This document shows positions 1 through 8,547 of a stretch of 64,000 nucleotides of DNA, one piece after another. Position 1 is the first letter of the stretch. The number at the start of each line of letters is the position of its first letter. The notes under the pieces are model-generated. The model did no database searches. It was not told the DNA's origin and was given only the letters and a program-made list of their open reading frames with translations. Origin of the DNA: an uncultured Clostridia bacterium (GTDB lineage: Bacteria > Bacillota > Clostridia > Christensenellales > Aristaeellaceae); NCBI GenBank assembly GCA_934636105.1, contig CAKTZR010000001.1, positions 62,001 to 126,000 on the forward strand. Reading direction: 5' to 3'. The position numbers and the translations under genes are program-made.

Positions 1-1032
1 ATTCGCCAAGCAGCGGCAAAATATGGGATTCCGATTCTTTCCAGCCGAGCAGCCCAGGATGTGGTTCCGGATTCCAGCGAGTACTTCGGATTCGTCGGAA
101 GCCGCGCGACCCGATACAGCAACTTTATTTTGAGCAAAGCGGATCTGATTATCGCGCTGGGCAACCGAATGGCATTTCCTGCACAGTCTAAGAGTTTTCG
201 TCCTATTGTGGAAAATGCCTTTACCATCCGCGTGGATGTGGACAGCTCCGAATTCACCCGTTTGGTGCCAAACAGTGTGAGCTTCACCGCGGATGCTTCA
301 GATGTTCTTTATGAGATGATGAACCGTGACCTGCATTATGCGGGAGCGCCGGCTTGGCTGGACGTCTGCAAGAAGCTGAAACAGACGCTGAACCGCTGGG
401 ATGAGATTCCGGTAATCAGCAGAATCATGAAGATCATAGAAGACGCTGACCCCGGCAGTGCTCTGGTTTGCGATGTGGGCAATCACAGTTTCTGGGTGAC
501 TTCTGCCTATGCTTACAGCGGGAGGCCGAACCGAATTATGTATTCCGGTTCTTTCGGCACGCTGGGCTGCGCCCTTCCTAAGGCCATTGGCGCATGCTAT
601 TCCACTGGGCATCCTTCCGTTTGCTTTGTAGGAGATCAGGGGTTGCAGATGAATATTCAGGAATTACAGTTTATTTCTGCGAACCGCCTGCCGATGACCA
701 TTGTAGTGTTGAATAATGATTCTTCCGGTATGATTATGGAGCGGGAAAAGGCGAAGTATGGAGATTATTTGGTTCATACGACGATTGACAGCGGCTATAG
801 TTATCCCGATTATGAGGCGATTGCGAAGGCCTACAAGATTGAGTACCGCCGTATAGACGCTATGAATATGGATGAGCCTTTGAATGTCGCATTGGGCAGG
901 GAACCTCTGATGCTGGAATTGATGGTAGATGAGGACACTGAATTGAATCCCAATCTGCCGCGGGGCAACGCCTGTCAAGATTTGGCGCCGGCTCTGCCGA
1001 AAGAACTATATGAACAACTAAACAATCTTTGA
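1..1032 (+). CDS. TPP-dependent acetolactate synthase-like enzyme (5' partial)
   Basis: The reading frame is open from the first base, so the N-terminal part lies outside the window and the visible 343 codons are the middle and C-terminal TPP-binding domains. The TPP/Mg motif is visible near 630-720: GDQGLQMN, then NN about 26 residues later, as in acetolactate synthase (GDG...NN), with Q replacing the second G. The family makes C-C bonds by decarboxylating pyruvate. Immediately downstream is an RfbH-like dehydratase. In Yersinia, the ALS-like YerE works after this dehydratase to add a two-carbon branch to CDP-3,6-dideoxy-4-ketoglucose. A sugar-branching role is therefore inferred from context; simple acetolactate synthesis or decarboxylation cannot be excluded. 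Confidence 0.8.
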   Translation: MRQAAAKYGIPILSSRAAQDVVPDSSEYFGFVGSRATRYSNFILSKADLIIALGNRMAFPAQSKSFRPIVENAFTIRVDVDSSEFTRLVPNSVSFTADASDVLYEMMNRDLHYAGAPAWLDVCKKLKQTLNRWDEIPVISRIMKIIEDADPGSALVCDVGNHSFWVTSAYAYSGRPNRIMYSGSFGTLGCALPKAIGACYSTGHPSVCFVGDQGLQMNIQELQFISANRLPMTIVVLNNDSSGMIMEREKAKYGDYLVHTTIDSGYSYPDYEAIAKAYKIEYRRIDAMNMDEPLNVALGREPLMLELMVDEDTELNPNLPRGNACQDLAPALPKELYEQLNNL

Positions 1033-1061
1033 CATTTAAAAAAAGAAATGAGGAAAAACAT

Positions 1062-2408
1062 ATGAGTAATTGGGGCAGCGAGGCAGAGGCTAGAGAACAA
1101 ATCAAGGCCATGGTTGCCGAGTATTATCACGATTTTAAAGAAAAAAAGGATGCCTATCATGAAGGAGATCGCATTACTTATGCGGCCAGAATGTTCGATG
1201 AAAAAGAAATGTGCGCGTTGACAGATGCAATGCTGGATTTTTGGCTGACAACCGGACGCTTTGCGGATCAGTTTGAAAAGAAATTTGCGGACTGGATCGG
1301 TGTGAAGTATGCGCATCTGGTGAACAGCGGTTCTTCTGCCAATCTGATTGCGTTTTCGGCCTTGACTGCGCCTGAACTGGGAGAACGGCAGATTAAGCCC
1401 GGTGACGAAATCATCACCGTGGCCTGCGGCTTCCCGACCACAGTAACTCCAGCCATCCAGTATGGTGCGGTTCCTGTTTTCGTGGATGTGACCGTTCCAC
1501 AGTACAATATCGATGTAACGAAATTGGAAGAAGCCCTCAGCGAAAAGACAAAAGCCGTTATGATTGCCCATACGCTTGGCAATCCCTTTGATCTGTCCGC
1601 AGTAAAAACCTTCTGTGACAAACACAACCTGTGGCTGGTGGAAGATAACTGCGACGCTCTGGGCAGTCAGTATACCATTGATGGTGAGACGCGCTTTACC
1701 GGTACCTGGGGCGATATCGGCACGTCTAGTTTTTATCCGCCTCATCATATGACGATGGGTGAGGGCGGCTGCGTTTATACAAATAATCCCAAACTGCACC
1801 GCCTGATTCTGTCCTTCCGAGATTGGGGACGTGACTGCATCTGTCCCTCCGGCAAAGATAATTTCTGCGGCCATCGCTTTGACGGCCAGTATGGCCAGCT
1901 GCCGAAGGGTTATGACCATAAGTATGTGTACAGTCATTTTGGCTACAATCTGAAGGTTACGGATATGCAGGCAGCTATTGGCTGTGAACAGTTGAAGAAG
2001 TTTCCTTCTTTTATTGAGCGCCGCCGCCATAATTGGGATCGTCTGCGCGCTGCTTTGGAGCCGCTGGCGGACAAACTGATTCTGCCCGAACCCGCCGAAA
2101 ACAGTCGCCCGTCCTGGTTTGGCTTCTTGATATCCGTAAAGCCGGAGACTGGTTTGAATCGGAATGAAATCACCCGCTATGTTGAGAATCACAATATTCA
2201 GACTCGTTTGCTGTTCAGCGGCAATTTGATTAAGCATCCCTGCTTTGACCAGATTCGGAACACCAATGCGTATCGTGTGGTTGGCGAACTGAACAATACA
2301 GATTTTATTATGAACAACACTTTCTGGATTGGCGTATATCCGGGAATGACGGATGAAATGATCGATTATATGGCAAAGACTATTGCAGATGCGGTTGGAG
2401 GAAAATAA
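1062..2408 (+). CDS. rfbH: RfbH/E1-type CDP-4-keto-6-deoxyglucose 3-dehydratase
   Basis: A 448-residue DegT/DnrJ-fold protein. It differs from ordinary sugar aminotransferases at the PLP lysine position, which reads PPHHMTMGEGG (His228-His229): the His-for-Lys swap that defines PMP-dependent E1 dehydratases. It also has Cys259-X1-Cys261-X7-Cys269 with Cys197 upstream, matching the [2Fe-2S] ligand pattern of Yersinia E1. E1 removes the C3 hydroxyl of CDP-4-keto-6-deoxyglucose, with a reductase partner (E3) that is not seen in this window. The ATG at 1062 follows a GAGG ribosome site; an in-frame ATG at 1029 overlaps the upstream gene and has no such site. The next gene begins 2 nt after the stop, so co-translation is likely. 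Confidence 0.92.
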   Translation: MSNWGSEAEAREQIKAMVAEYYHDFKEKKDAYHEGDRITYAARMFDEKEMCALTDAMLDFWLTTGRFADQFEKKFADWIGVKYAHLVNSGSSANLIAFSALTAPELGERQIKPGDEIITVACGFPTTVTPAIQYGAVPVFVDVTVPQYNIDVTKLEEALSEKTKAVMIAHTLGNPFDLSAVKTFCDKHNLWLVEDNCDALGSQYTIDGETRFTGTWGDIGTSSFYPPHHMTMGEGGCVYTNNPKLHRLILSFRDWGRDCICPSGKDNFCGHRFDGQYGQLPKGYDHKYVYSHFGYNLKVTDMQAAIGCEQLKKFPSFIERRRHNWDRLRAALEPLADKLILPEPAENSRPSWFGFLISVKPETGLNRNEITRYVENHNIQTRLLFSGNLIKHPCFDQIRNTNAYRVVGELNNTDFIMNNTFWIGVYPGMTDEMIDYMAKTIADAVGGK

Positions 2409-2410
2409 CG

Positions 2411-3271
2411 ATGGAATTAACGGATACAAAGCAGCTCGAAAAAACAGCTTTGGAGCTGCGGCTGCGGATGGTTCGTGAGTTTGCCGGGAATCACGGCGGA
2501 CATGTGGGCGGCTCTATGGATCTGGCAGAACTCATGGCTGTGCTGTATTCCGATTTTATGAGGGTGCGGCCGGAAAACCCCGCTTGGGCAGAACGTGATT
2601 TTTTGATCCTGTCCAAAGGTCATGCGGGCCCTGCACTGTATGCGGCGCTGTGCTGGAGAGGCTTTTTCCCGGAAGAACGTCTGGATCATCTAAATAACGC
2701 CGACTCCCTGCTGCCGGGCCACTGCGACCGGACGAAGGTTCCCGGCGCTGATGCGACTGCGGGCAGCTTGGGGCAGGGATTGTCCATCGCCGCGGGCGCA
2801 GCGCTGGCGGCGAAGAAAGCAGGGAGAGATCAGCGGGTGTTCTGCATTACCGGTGACGGAGAATCGGCAGAAGGCCAAATCTGGGAAGCGGCTCAGGCGG
2901 CGGCTCATTTCCATCTGGATAATCTGGTTGCTTTTCTGGATTGGAACGGTATGCAGATTGATGGCACCAACGATCAGGTGATGACGTTGGGCGATCCGCT
3001 TGCAAAATATAGCGCCTTTGGGTGGAACGTTCGAAAGGTAAAGGGATCTGATGTGGCGGCAATCCAGGCGGCTGTCTCGGAGGCGATCGAACGGCCCAAC
3101 GGAAAACCGACGATGATTGTATTGAAGACACTGAAGGGGCAGGGAGCAAAATGTATTGAAGAAATGGCAAACAACCATTGTATAGCTTTCTCGGATCAGC
3201 TTCGCGACCAGGTCTTGGAGGAACTGGCACAACAAGGTGAAAAGTTGGGCGTGGAGGTAAAAAGAAGATGA
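2411..3271 (+). CDS. Transketolase, N-terminal (TPP-binding) subunit
   Basis: This 286-residue protein is the N-terminal half of a split transketolase. It shows the TPP signature GDGESAEGQ around residue 147, followed by the closing N in DWNGMQ, plus a conserved LSKGHAGPALYA segment. Its partner half follows with an ATGA overlap, so the two are translationally coupled and presumably form a heteromeric enzyme that moves two-carbon ketol units. Two-gene transketolases are common in Firmicutes for pentose metabolism. Here the pair is embedded between a deoxysugar dehydratase and an aldolase, suggesting a dedicated role in modifying a nucleotide sugar (inference). Confidence 0.92.
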   Translation: MELTDTKQLEKTALELRLRMVREFAGNHGGHVGGSMDLAELMAVLYSDFMRVRPENPAWAERDFLILSKGHAGPALYAALCWRGFFPEERLDHLNNADSLLPGHCDRTKVPGADATAGSLGQGLSIAAGAALAAKKAGRDQRVFCITGDGESAEGQIWEAAQAAAHFHLDNLVAFLDWNGMQIDGTNDQVMTLGDPLAKYSAFGWNVRKVKGSDVAAIQAAVSEAIERPNGKPTMIVLKTLKGQGAKCIEEMANNHCIAFSDQLRDQVLEELAQQGEKLGVEVKRR

Positions 3272-4242
3272 GTGTTCGCTACACCGGTGCAGCGCCGGAA
3301 AAAGAAGTTCTTCAGGTGTTTGGGCAGACCATGGCCGACCTGATCCGGGAAGATTCCAGGGTTGTTTATCTGGATGCGGATCTTATGGGCTCTTTGAAGA
3401 CCCAGAATCTTTGGCATGAATTTCCTCAAAATGTATTTAATATTGGAATTCAAGAGGCAAACATGGTGGGTATGGCCTGCGGCATGTATCTGAATGGCTG
3501 TAAGCCTTATGTACACAGCTTTGCGCCCTTTGCTTCCCGCCGGGTGTTTGACCAGCTGTTTATCAGTGGCGCGTATGGAAAAAAGAGCATCCGTGTGATT
3601 GGCTCCGATGCCGGCATTATGGCGACCCATAACGGCGGAACGCATATGTGCTTTGAGGATGTTGCGATGATGCGTACCATCCCCGGTGCGTGTGTTGTAG
3701 ATATCACGGATGCGGCCATGATGGGAGCCATGCTGCGGCTTACGAAAGATCGGCCGGGCGTGACCTATCTGCGCACGCCGCGCCGCGGCGCTCCGGATGT
3801 ATATACCATGGATGAGCCTTTTGAAATCGGAAAGGGAAAGATTCTGCGGGAAGGCAGCGATGTGACCTTGATTGGCTGCGGCATTATGGTTGCTACCTGC
3901 CTGAAGGCGGCCTCTTTGTTAGAAAAAGAGGGAATCCAGGCTCGTGTGGTGGATGTTGTTACAATTAAACCTTTGGATGAAGCGTTGATCTTGGACAGCG
4001 CTGAAAAGACCGGATGCATTGTTACGGCGGAGAATGCCAATGTGATTGGCGGACTTGGCAGCGCCGTATCCGAATACCTGTCTGAAAATGCTCCTGCACC
4101 CGTCCTGCGTGTGGGCGTTGAGGATCAGTTTGGTTGTGTTGGAAACGAACTTTTCCTGCGGGAACATTACGGCCTGACGGAAGAACGAATTGCGCAGAAG
4201 GCCAGGCAGGCGATAAAACTGAAGGAAAGCGAGAAAGCATAA
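3268..4242 (+). CDS. Transketolase, C-terminal subunit
   Basis: This 324-residue protein carries the pyrimidine-binding and C-terminal domains of transketolase. The segment FNIGIQEANMVG contains the Glu that activates the TPP aminopyrimidine, and THNGGTHMCFED matches the substrate-channel histidine region. The start overlaps the stop of the N-terminal subunit (ATGA), and the next gene begins 4 nt after its stop, so it sits in a tight operon. It is expected to pair with the preceding subunit. The donor and acceptor sugars cannot be told from sequence; a branched-sugar acceptor is proposed from the neighbours. Confidence 0.92.
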   Translation: MSVRYTGAAPEKEVLQVFGQTMADLIREDSRVVYLDADLMGSLKTQNLWHEFPQNVFNIGIQEANMVGMACGMYLNGCKPYVHSFAPFASRRVFDQLFISGAYGKKSIRVIGSDAGIMATHNGGTHMCFEDVAMMRTIPGACVVDITDAAMMGAMLRLTKDRPGVTYLRTPRRGAPDVYTMDEPFEIGKGKILREGSDVTLIGCGIMVATCLKAASLLEKEGIQARVVDVVTIKPLDEALILDSAEKTGCIVTAENANVIGGLGSAVSEYLSENAPAPVLRVGVEDQFGCVGNELFLREHYGLTEERIAQKARQAIKLKESEKA

Positions 4243-4246
4243 CAGA

Positions 4247-6265
4247 ATGGAAAAAATCAATTTGCTGGATTGTACCCTTCGGGACGGAGGATACATCAAC
4301 GATTGGAAATTCGGGGAAAAGGCCATTGAGAATATGACCCGGAAGCTGGAATCCACCCATGTGGAGATTCTGGAGCTGGGTTTCCTGAAAGATGAGCCTT
4401 ATCAAAAAGACCGGACGGTGTTCAATGATATGGCGCAGGTGACCAGACTCATTGGAAACAAGCAGCCCGGTGTGCAATACGCAGTCATGTGCGAGGTAGT
4501 CAATCCGCTCCCGTTGGAGAAGTTGGCCCCCGCTTCGGAGGATACCGCGGACATTATTCGGGTCATTGTCTGGAAAACCAAGCATGACAAGAACGGTAAT
4601 GTAGTAGACGCGCTGGAAGAAGGCTACCAGTATTGCAAGGGCATTGCGGAAAAGGGATATAAGCTCTGCGTTCAGCCTGCCCGTGTGGATCAATACAGCG
4701 ACGAAGAATTTGTATCCATGGTGCGAAAATTCTCGGAGTTGAACCCGCTGGCAATCTATGTAGTGGATAGCTGGGGCACCCAGAACCCGGAGAACCTTCT
4801 GCATTATATGCATTTGGCCGATGAAAACATGGCTTCTTCCATATCCTTGGGTTATCATGGCCATAATAACCTCATGCAGGCCCTTCCGGCCGCACAGGCT
4901 ATGCTCCGTGAAGGATTTGACCGGAACATCATCATTGATGCCAGCGTTTATGGAATTGGACGCGGTGCGGGTAATCTGAATTTGGAGATTATCGCAAAGT
5001 ACATGAATGAGAGATGCGGGAAGGACTATGACATTAGTCCCATGCTGGATGTAAACGATGCTTATATCCAGGATATTTATAAGACTGAGCAGTGGGGATA
5101 TTCTGTACCGTATTATCTCACGGCGAAATACAATTGTAACCCCAATTATGCCCCGTTTTTTACGCGAGAAGTATCGTTGCCTAGTAGTAAATTGCAAATT
5201 GTTCTCGAAAACATGAACGAGGATGAACGAGTAATCTTCAATAAAAAGCATGCCATGTCTGCATATGACAGGGTGTCAAAAAAAAAATTAGCGGTTGGAA
5301 TTGCAACGAATGGTAATTGGGGCAATGTTGAGACGATGCTCAATACTTCGCGACATGGATGGACATATTCGGGAGCAAATGCGATTGTTTTAGATTATGG
5401 AAATACAAAACGAGCAGCAGTAGCCGTCAAAAACTATCTATTGGAGGATTGTCAAGGAATTTCATATCAAAAGGTTTCAGCAGACTTTGGCACAGATATG
5501 GGAAAAATGATACGTAAGTTCTATGAGGAAAATGACGATGCAGAATATCTGTGGTTTATGAAAGATTGCAATTGCATTAACTTCGCAGAGTTGGATAATG
5601 TGTTGGGAAAAATTGAAAAAGAAAATATTCCATGCGTACTGTTTAACCCGTATCCTGCGGAGTATGACGGACAGAAAATAGATGAAGTTCTTTCCTTAGA
5701 GAAGATTGATTTCAGAAAATATTTCATGCGGCTAATTGCATGCGGCGCAATGATTATTAGACGAGATTTAGCAAAAAAAATGCTTGAACTTCCGATGGAG
5801 AATGATGTTGGCGGATTTTGGCAGTTGTGGGCCCTGCTTTCTGTTGCTGCAAAGGAGCCCATTCAGGTGTATTTGAGCCCACACAGTCTTTTCACATGTA
5901 ATTGGACAGCAAAAAGCTGGTGCGCATGTTTGGAGAAGGGCGATCAGATTGAACTCTGGGGCGTGCAATGGAATCGTGTTTTACATGCGATTCCAGGCCC
6001 TTTCTGCAAACAAATCGAAAGTATCGGAAGTTTAAAAAAACTCGGAATGCCAATTTATGGATTTTACGATATCTTTATGATGCGTAAGAATGGAACATTA
6101 AATAATGATGTACTTGAGCGGTTTGGGAAAAATATTGAGTATGTATCGCCGGGGGCAAGAAAAAGAATGAAACTTGCGGTGATGCTTCCAATGCCCCTTT
6201 GTACATTCCTTTTGAAACATAAAGACTCCAAAGTAATTTCAAAGATTAAACGTTTAGTCAGATAA
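4247..6265 (+). CDS. DRE-TIM aldolase fused to a glycosyltransferase-like domain
   Basis: The 672-residue product has two parts. Residues 1-345 form an HMGL-like/DRE-TIM metallolyase related to 4-hydroxy-2-oxovalerate aldolase. LLDCTLRDGG gives the catalytic Arg-Asp, LGYHGHNN (about residue 203) the metal-binding HxH, and GIGRGAGN is the family glycine motif. Residues about 347-640 resemble a GT-A/GT2 fold (KKLAVGIATNGN..., then YLWFMKDCN), but the usual DxD is degenerate (KDC), so catalysis by that half is doubtful. Base composition changes from moderate GC to AT-rich near 5150, close to the domain boundary, suggesting the fusion arose by recombination. No in-frame stop or frameshift is seen. 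It is probably co-transcribed with the transketolase genes. Confidence 0.82.
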   Translation: MEKINLLDCTLRDGGYINDWKFGEKAIENMTRKLESTHVEILELGFLKDEPYQKDRTVFNDMAQVTRLIGNKQPGVQYAVMCEVVNPLPLEKLAPASEDTADIIRVIVWKTKHDKNGNVVDALEEGYQYCKGIAEKGYKLCVQPARVDQYSDEEFVSMVRKFSELNPLAIYVVDSWGTQNPENLLHYMHLADENMASSISLGYHGHNNLMQALPAAQAMLREGFDRNIIIDASVYGIGRGAGNLNLEIIAKYMNERCGKDYDISPMLDVNDAYIQDIYKTEQWGYSVPYYLTAKYNCNPNYAPFFTREVSLPSSKLQIVLENMNEDERVIFNKKHAMSAYDRVSKKKLAVGIATNGNWGNVETMLNTSRHGWTYSGANAIVLDYGNTKRAAVAVKNYLLEDCQGISYQKVSADFGTDMGKMIRKFYEENDDAEYLWFMKDCNCINFAELDNVLGKIEKENIPCVLFNPYPAEYDGQKIDEVLSLEKIDFRKYFMRLIACGAMIIRRDLAKKMLELPMENDVGGFWQLWALLSVAAKEPIQVYLSPHSLFTCNWTAKSWCACLEKGDQIELWGVQWNRVLHAIPGPFCKQIESIGSLKKLGMPIYGFYDIFMMRKNGTLNNDVLERFGKNIEYVSPGARKRMKLAVMLPMPLCTFLLKHKDSKVISKIKRLVR

Positions 6266-6297
6266 CAGAAAAGGTAAAAGAGAGCAAAGAGGCAGAG

Positions 6298-7464
6298 TTG
6301 ATAGTGAAATATCATGGAATAAATTACGAAGGAAAAGCTAATTCTCTCAGCCGAATCGAGAATGTAAAAACTACCTTACGGTTTGGAAATCCGGAAAATA
6401 TTCCTAATCCATGGATAACTGTTTTGATTCCAACATACAAACGTAGAGATCTTTTGGAACATGCAATTAGGAGTGTGCTGTCACAATGGCACTGCGATTT
6501 TATGTGGGATATTGTTATCTTAGATAACGAAGCGGATGATGGAAAGGTTAATGAAACCGAACGGTATATACGGAAGCTGAATAATGCAAGAATTTTGTAT
6601 TACCGAAATAGTAGAAATGTACGGCCGGCGGATAATTTCAATCGAGGACTTCAAATTGCCAGGGGCGAATGGGTATGTTTTCTACACGACGATGACTTAC
6701 TCATAGCAAATGCATTACAGAGAATGGGACGTTTGATTAAAGCGTATGAATTTCTTGATAAAAAGCCGTTAGGTGCAATCAGCGCGCAGTATTATCAATT
6801 CTTCTATGACAACGATCAGGATATTTGTTATGCAGATATCCCAGGTCTGAATACATATTTTTGCAATTTGCCGTTTTCATATCGTTTGTTTCAACTGACA
6901 CATGCTAATTTATGGATGACGGCGAATATTGGTGGGGATGTCCCTTCAAATGGAACGACATTTAACCGAAAGGCCGCGTTGGAATGCGAAGGTTTTGTTG
7001 ATGAATTTGGTATTTCCGGTGACTTAATACTGTTCTATCGCATGGAAAATCATTATTCGGTTTATTCCACATTACAACCTTTTGGTTTCTATCGTTGGGG
7101 CGGCAATTCCATGTCAAAACCGGAGTCTACGAGAGCTGTAATCAAAGATGGATATGATTTCAGAGAGTATGTGTATTCAAAGAATGTTCTAAGCCGAATT
7201 GCGGGCAAGATCATGCGCAGAAGCCATTATAAGCTGTTTTCAGATGCGGTAATTGATGCAAAAAATCTTGGAATGCCTGTTGAAAAATATATTAAAAAGG
7301 AAAATTTTTATCTAGATGGTGTGGGAAAACCTTCTAAACTATGGTATTTTATATATGTTCACGTGATTAAACTTGTTTATATCAGATATAGAATGTGGCA
7401 GGCGGCGAGAAAGGCCAAACTCGCATGGAAGTATGAACAAAAAAATACGGAGGAATTGAAATGA
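6298..7464 (+). CDS. GT2 family glycosyltransferase
   Basis: A 388-residue GT-A protein. A leader of about 40 residues precedes the fold (WITVLIPTYKRRDLLEHA), and the nucleotide-sugar/metal motif is HDDD near residue 131. A hydrophobic amphipathic C-terminus (KLWYFIYVHVIKLVYIRYRMWQ) suggests peripheral membrane attachment. The assigned start is TTG at 6298, with a purine-rich stretch upstream; GTG at 6304 is an alternative. The stop overlaps the next start (ATGA). It is AT-rich compared with the flanking genes. It is clearly paralogous to the GT at 8548-9723, sharing the leader FGNP/FGDP and the spacing of all motifs. Donor and acceptor are unknown. Confidence 0.88.
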   Translation: MIVKYHGINYEGKANSLSRIENVKTTLRFGNPENIPNPWITVLIPTYKRRDLLEHAIRSVLSQWHCDFMWDIVILDNEADDGKVNETERYIRKLNNARILYYRNSRNVRPADNFNRGLQIARGEWVCFLHDDDLLIANALQRMGRLIKAYEFLDKKPLGAISAQYYQFFYDNDQDICYADIPGLNTYFCNLPFSYRLFQLTHANLWMTANIGGDVPSNGTTFNRKAALECEGFVDEFGISGDLILFYRMENHYSVYSTLQPFGFYRWGGNSMSKPESTRAVIKDGYDFREYVYSKNVLSRIAGKIMRRSHYKLFSDAVIDAKNLGMPVEKYIKKENFYLDGVGKPSKLWYFIYVHVIKLVYIRYRMWQAARKAKLAWKYEQKNTEELK

Positions 7465-8525
7465 CGGTAAAGGATGCTGTTTGCGACAGCCTATACGATG
7501 ATCTGCTTGGTATAGCCCGATTGGAGATTTTTGAGAATATAAAGGAATCTTCCTTCTTAATTACAGGAGGAAGCGGTTTTATTGCATACTATATTGTTAT
7601 GGCATTGCTCTGCTTAAATGACGAACGAGAGAACAATAATAGAGTTGCTATTTTAATTAGAAGCGAAGATAAGGCCCGTAAAAAGTATGGCAAATTACTG
7701 GAACGTGATGATTTTAAAGTTATAGTCCAAGATGTGTGCAGTCCGATGAATGATGTTGAGAGCTTTGATTACGTGATTCATGCAGCCAGCGCGGCTAGTG
7801 CGGAGCAATTTGAAAAGAATCCGATCGGTGTTTTCAATTCTAATGTAATCGGAACGGAAAATGTGATTGACTTTGTACGGGCAAAATTATGTAAGAGCAT
7901 GGTGTATGTTAGCAGCTTTACTGTGTATGGCAATGGAACAGATCAGGTAAGCACAGTAGATGAATCTTTCCGGGGACCGGATGACTGGTCAACAAATCGA
8001 TCCTGCTATTCTTTAGGAAAGCGTAGCGGCGAGTTCCTTTGCATGGCAGCTGTCAGAAAATATGGTTGTCCTATTCGAATTGTCCGACCTGGTTTTGTAT
8101 ATGGTGCTAGTACGCCGGAAGATAATCGTGTTTATTCGCAGATCATACGCAATGTTGCGGAATGTGAGCCAATTGTATTACAGTCCGCTGGGCTCTTGTT
8201 CCGCTCTATGGCTTATGTAACAGATGTAGTTCGCGGCATTTTCTATGCGCTACTGAGAGGAAAAGAGGGGGAGGCTTACAACATTGCGAATGAGTTTGCT
8301 TCCATACGCGGTTTTGCAGAAGCCGGTGTTATTGCCGCAAATTGCGAAAATGTTAAATTATGTTTCATAAATGAAACGGATCGCGACGCAGCTGCATCGG
8401 TGCGTTCTGGTGGAGCAATGTCTATTGAAAAATTGAAATCTTGCGGCTGGAAACCTGCTGTTGAATTAGAAAAAGGAATTAAAATGGCTGCTGAAATTTA
8501 TGCTTCCCTTTATGGCCGAAAGTAA
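7461..8525 (+). CDS. NAD-dependent epimerase/dehydratase (extended SDR)
   Basis: This 354-residue protein has the nucleotide-binding motif TGGSGFIAYYIV near residue 35 and the catalytic pair Tyr183-x-x-x-Lys187 (YSLGK), with Ser/Thr residues of the active site just before it. These are features of extended SDRs that act on nucleotide sugars (epimerase, dehydratase or reductase). The start overlaps the upstream GT stop by 4 nt, and its 3' end may overlap the next gene. It lies in the AT-rich segment. The substrate is unresolved; a role in preparing the donor sugar for the adjacent GT2 enzymes is inferred. Confidence 0.88.
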   Translation: MTVKDAVCDSLYDDLLGIARLEIFENIKESSFLITGGSGFIAYYIVMALLCLNDERENNNRVAILIRSEDKARKKYGKLLERDDFKVIVQDVCSPMNDVESFDYVIHAASAASAEQFEKNPIGVFNSNVIGTENVIDFVRAKLCKSMVYVSSFTVYGNGTDQVSTVDESFRGPDDWSTNRSCYSLGKRSGEFLCMAAVRKYGCPIRIVRPGFVYGASTPEDNRVYSQIIRNVAECEPIVLQSAGLLFRSMAYVTDVVRGIFYALLRGKEGEAYNIANEFASIRGFAEAGVIAANCENVKLCFINETDRDAAASVRSGGAMSIEKLKSCGWKPAVELEKGIKMAAEIYASLYGRK

Positions 8526-8547
8526 AAATTGGGATAATAAAAAGTCA

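Noticed and set aside
975..2429. A 484-codon frame antisense to rfbH
   Set aside because: No family motifs, and the plus-strand gene is certain from its active-site residues.
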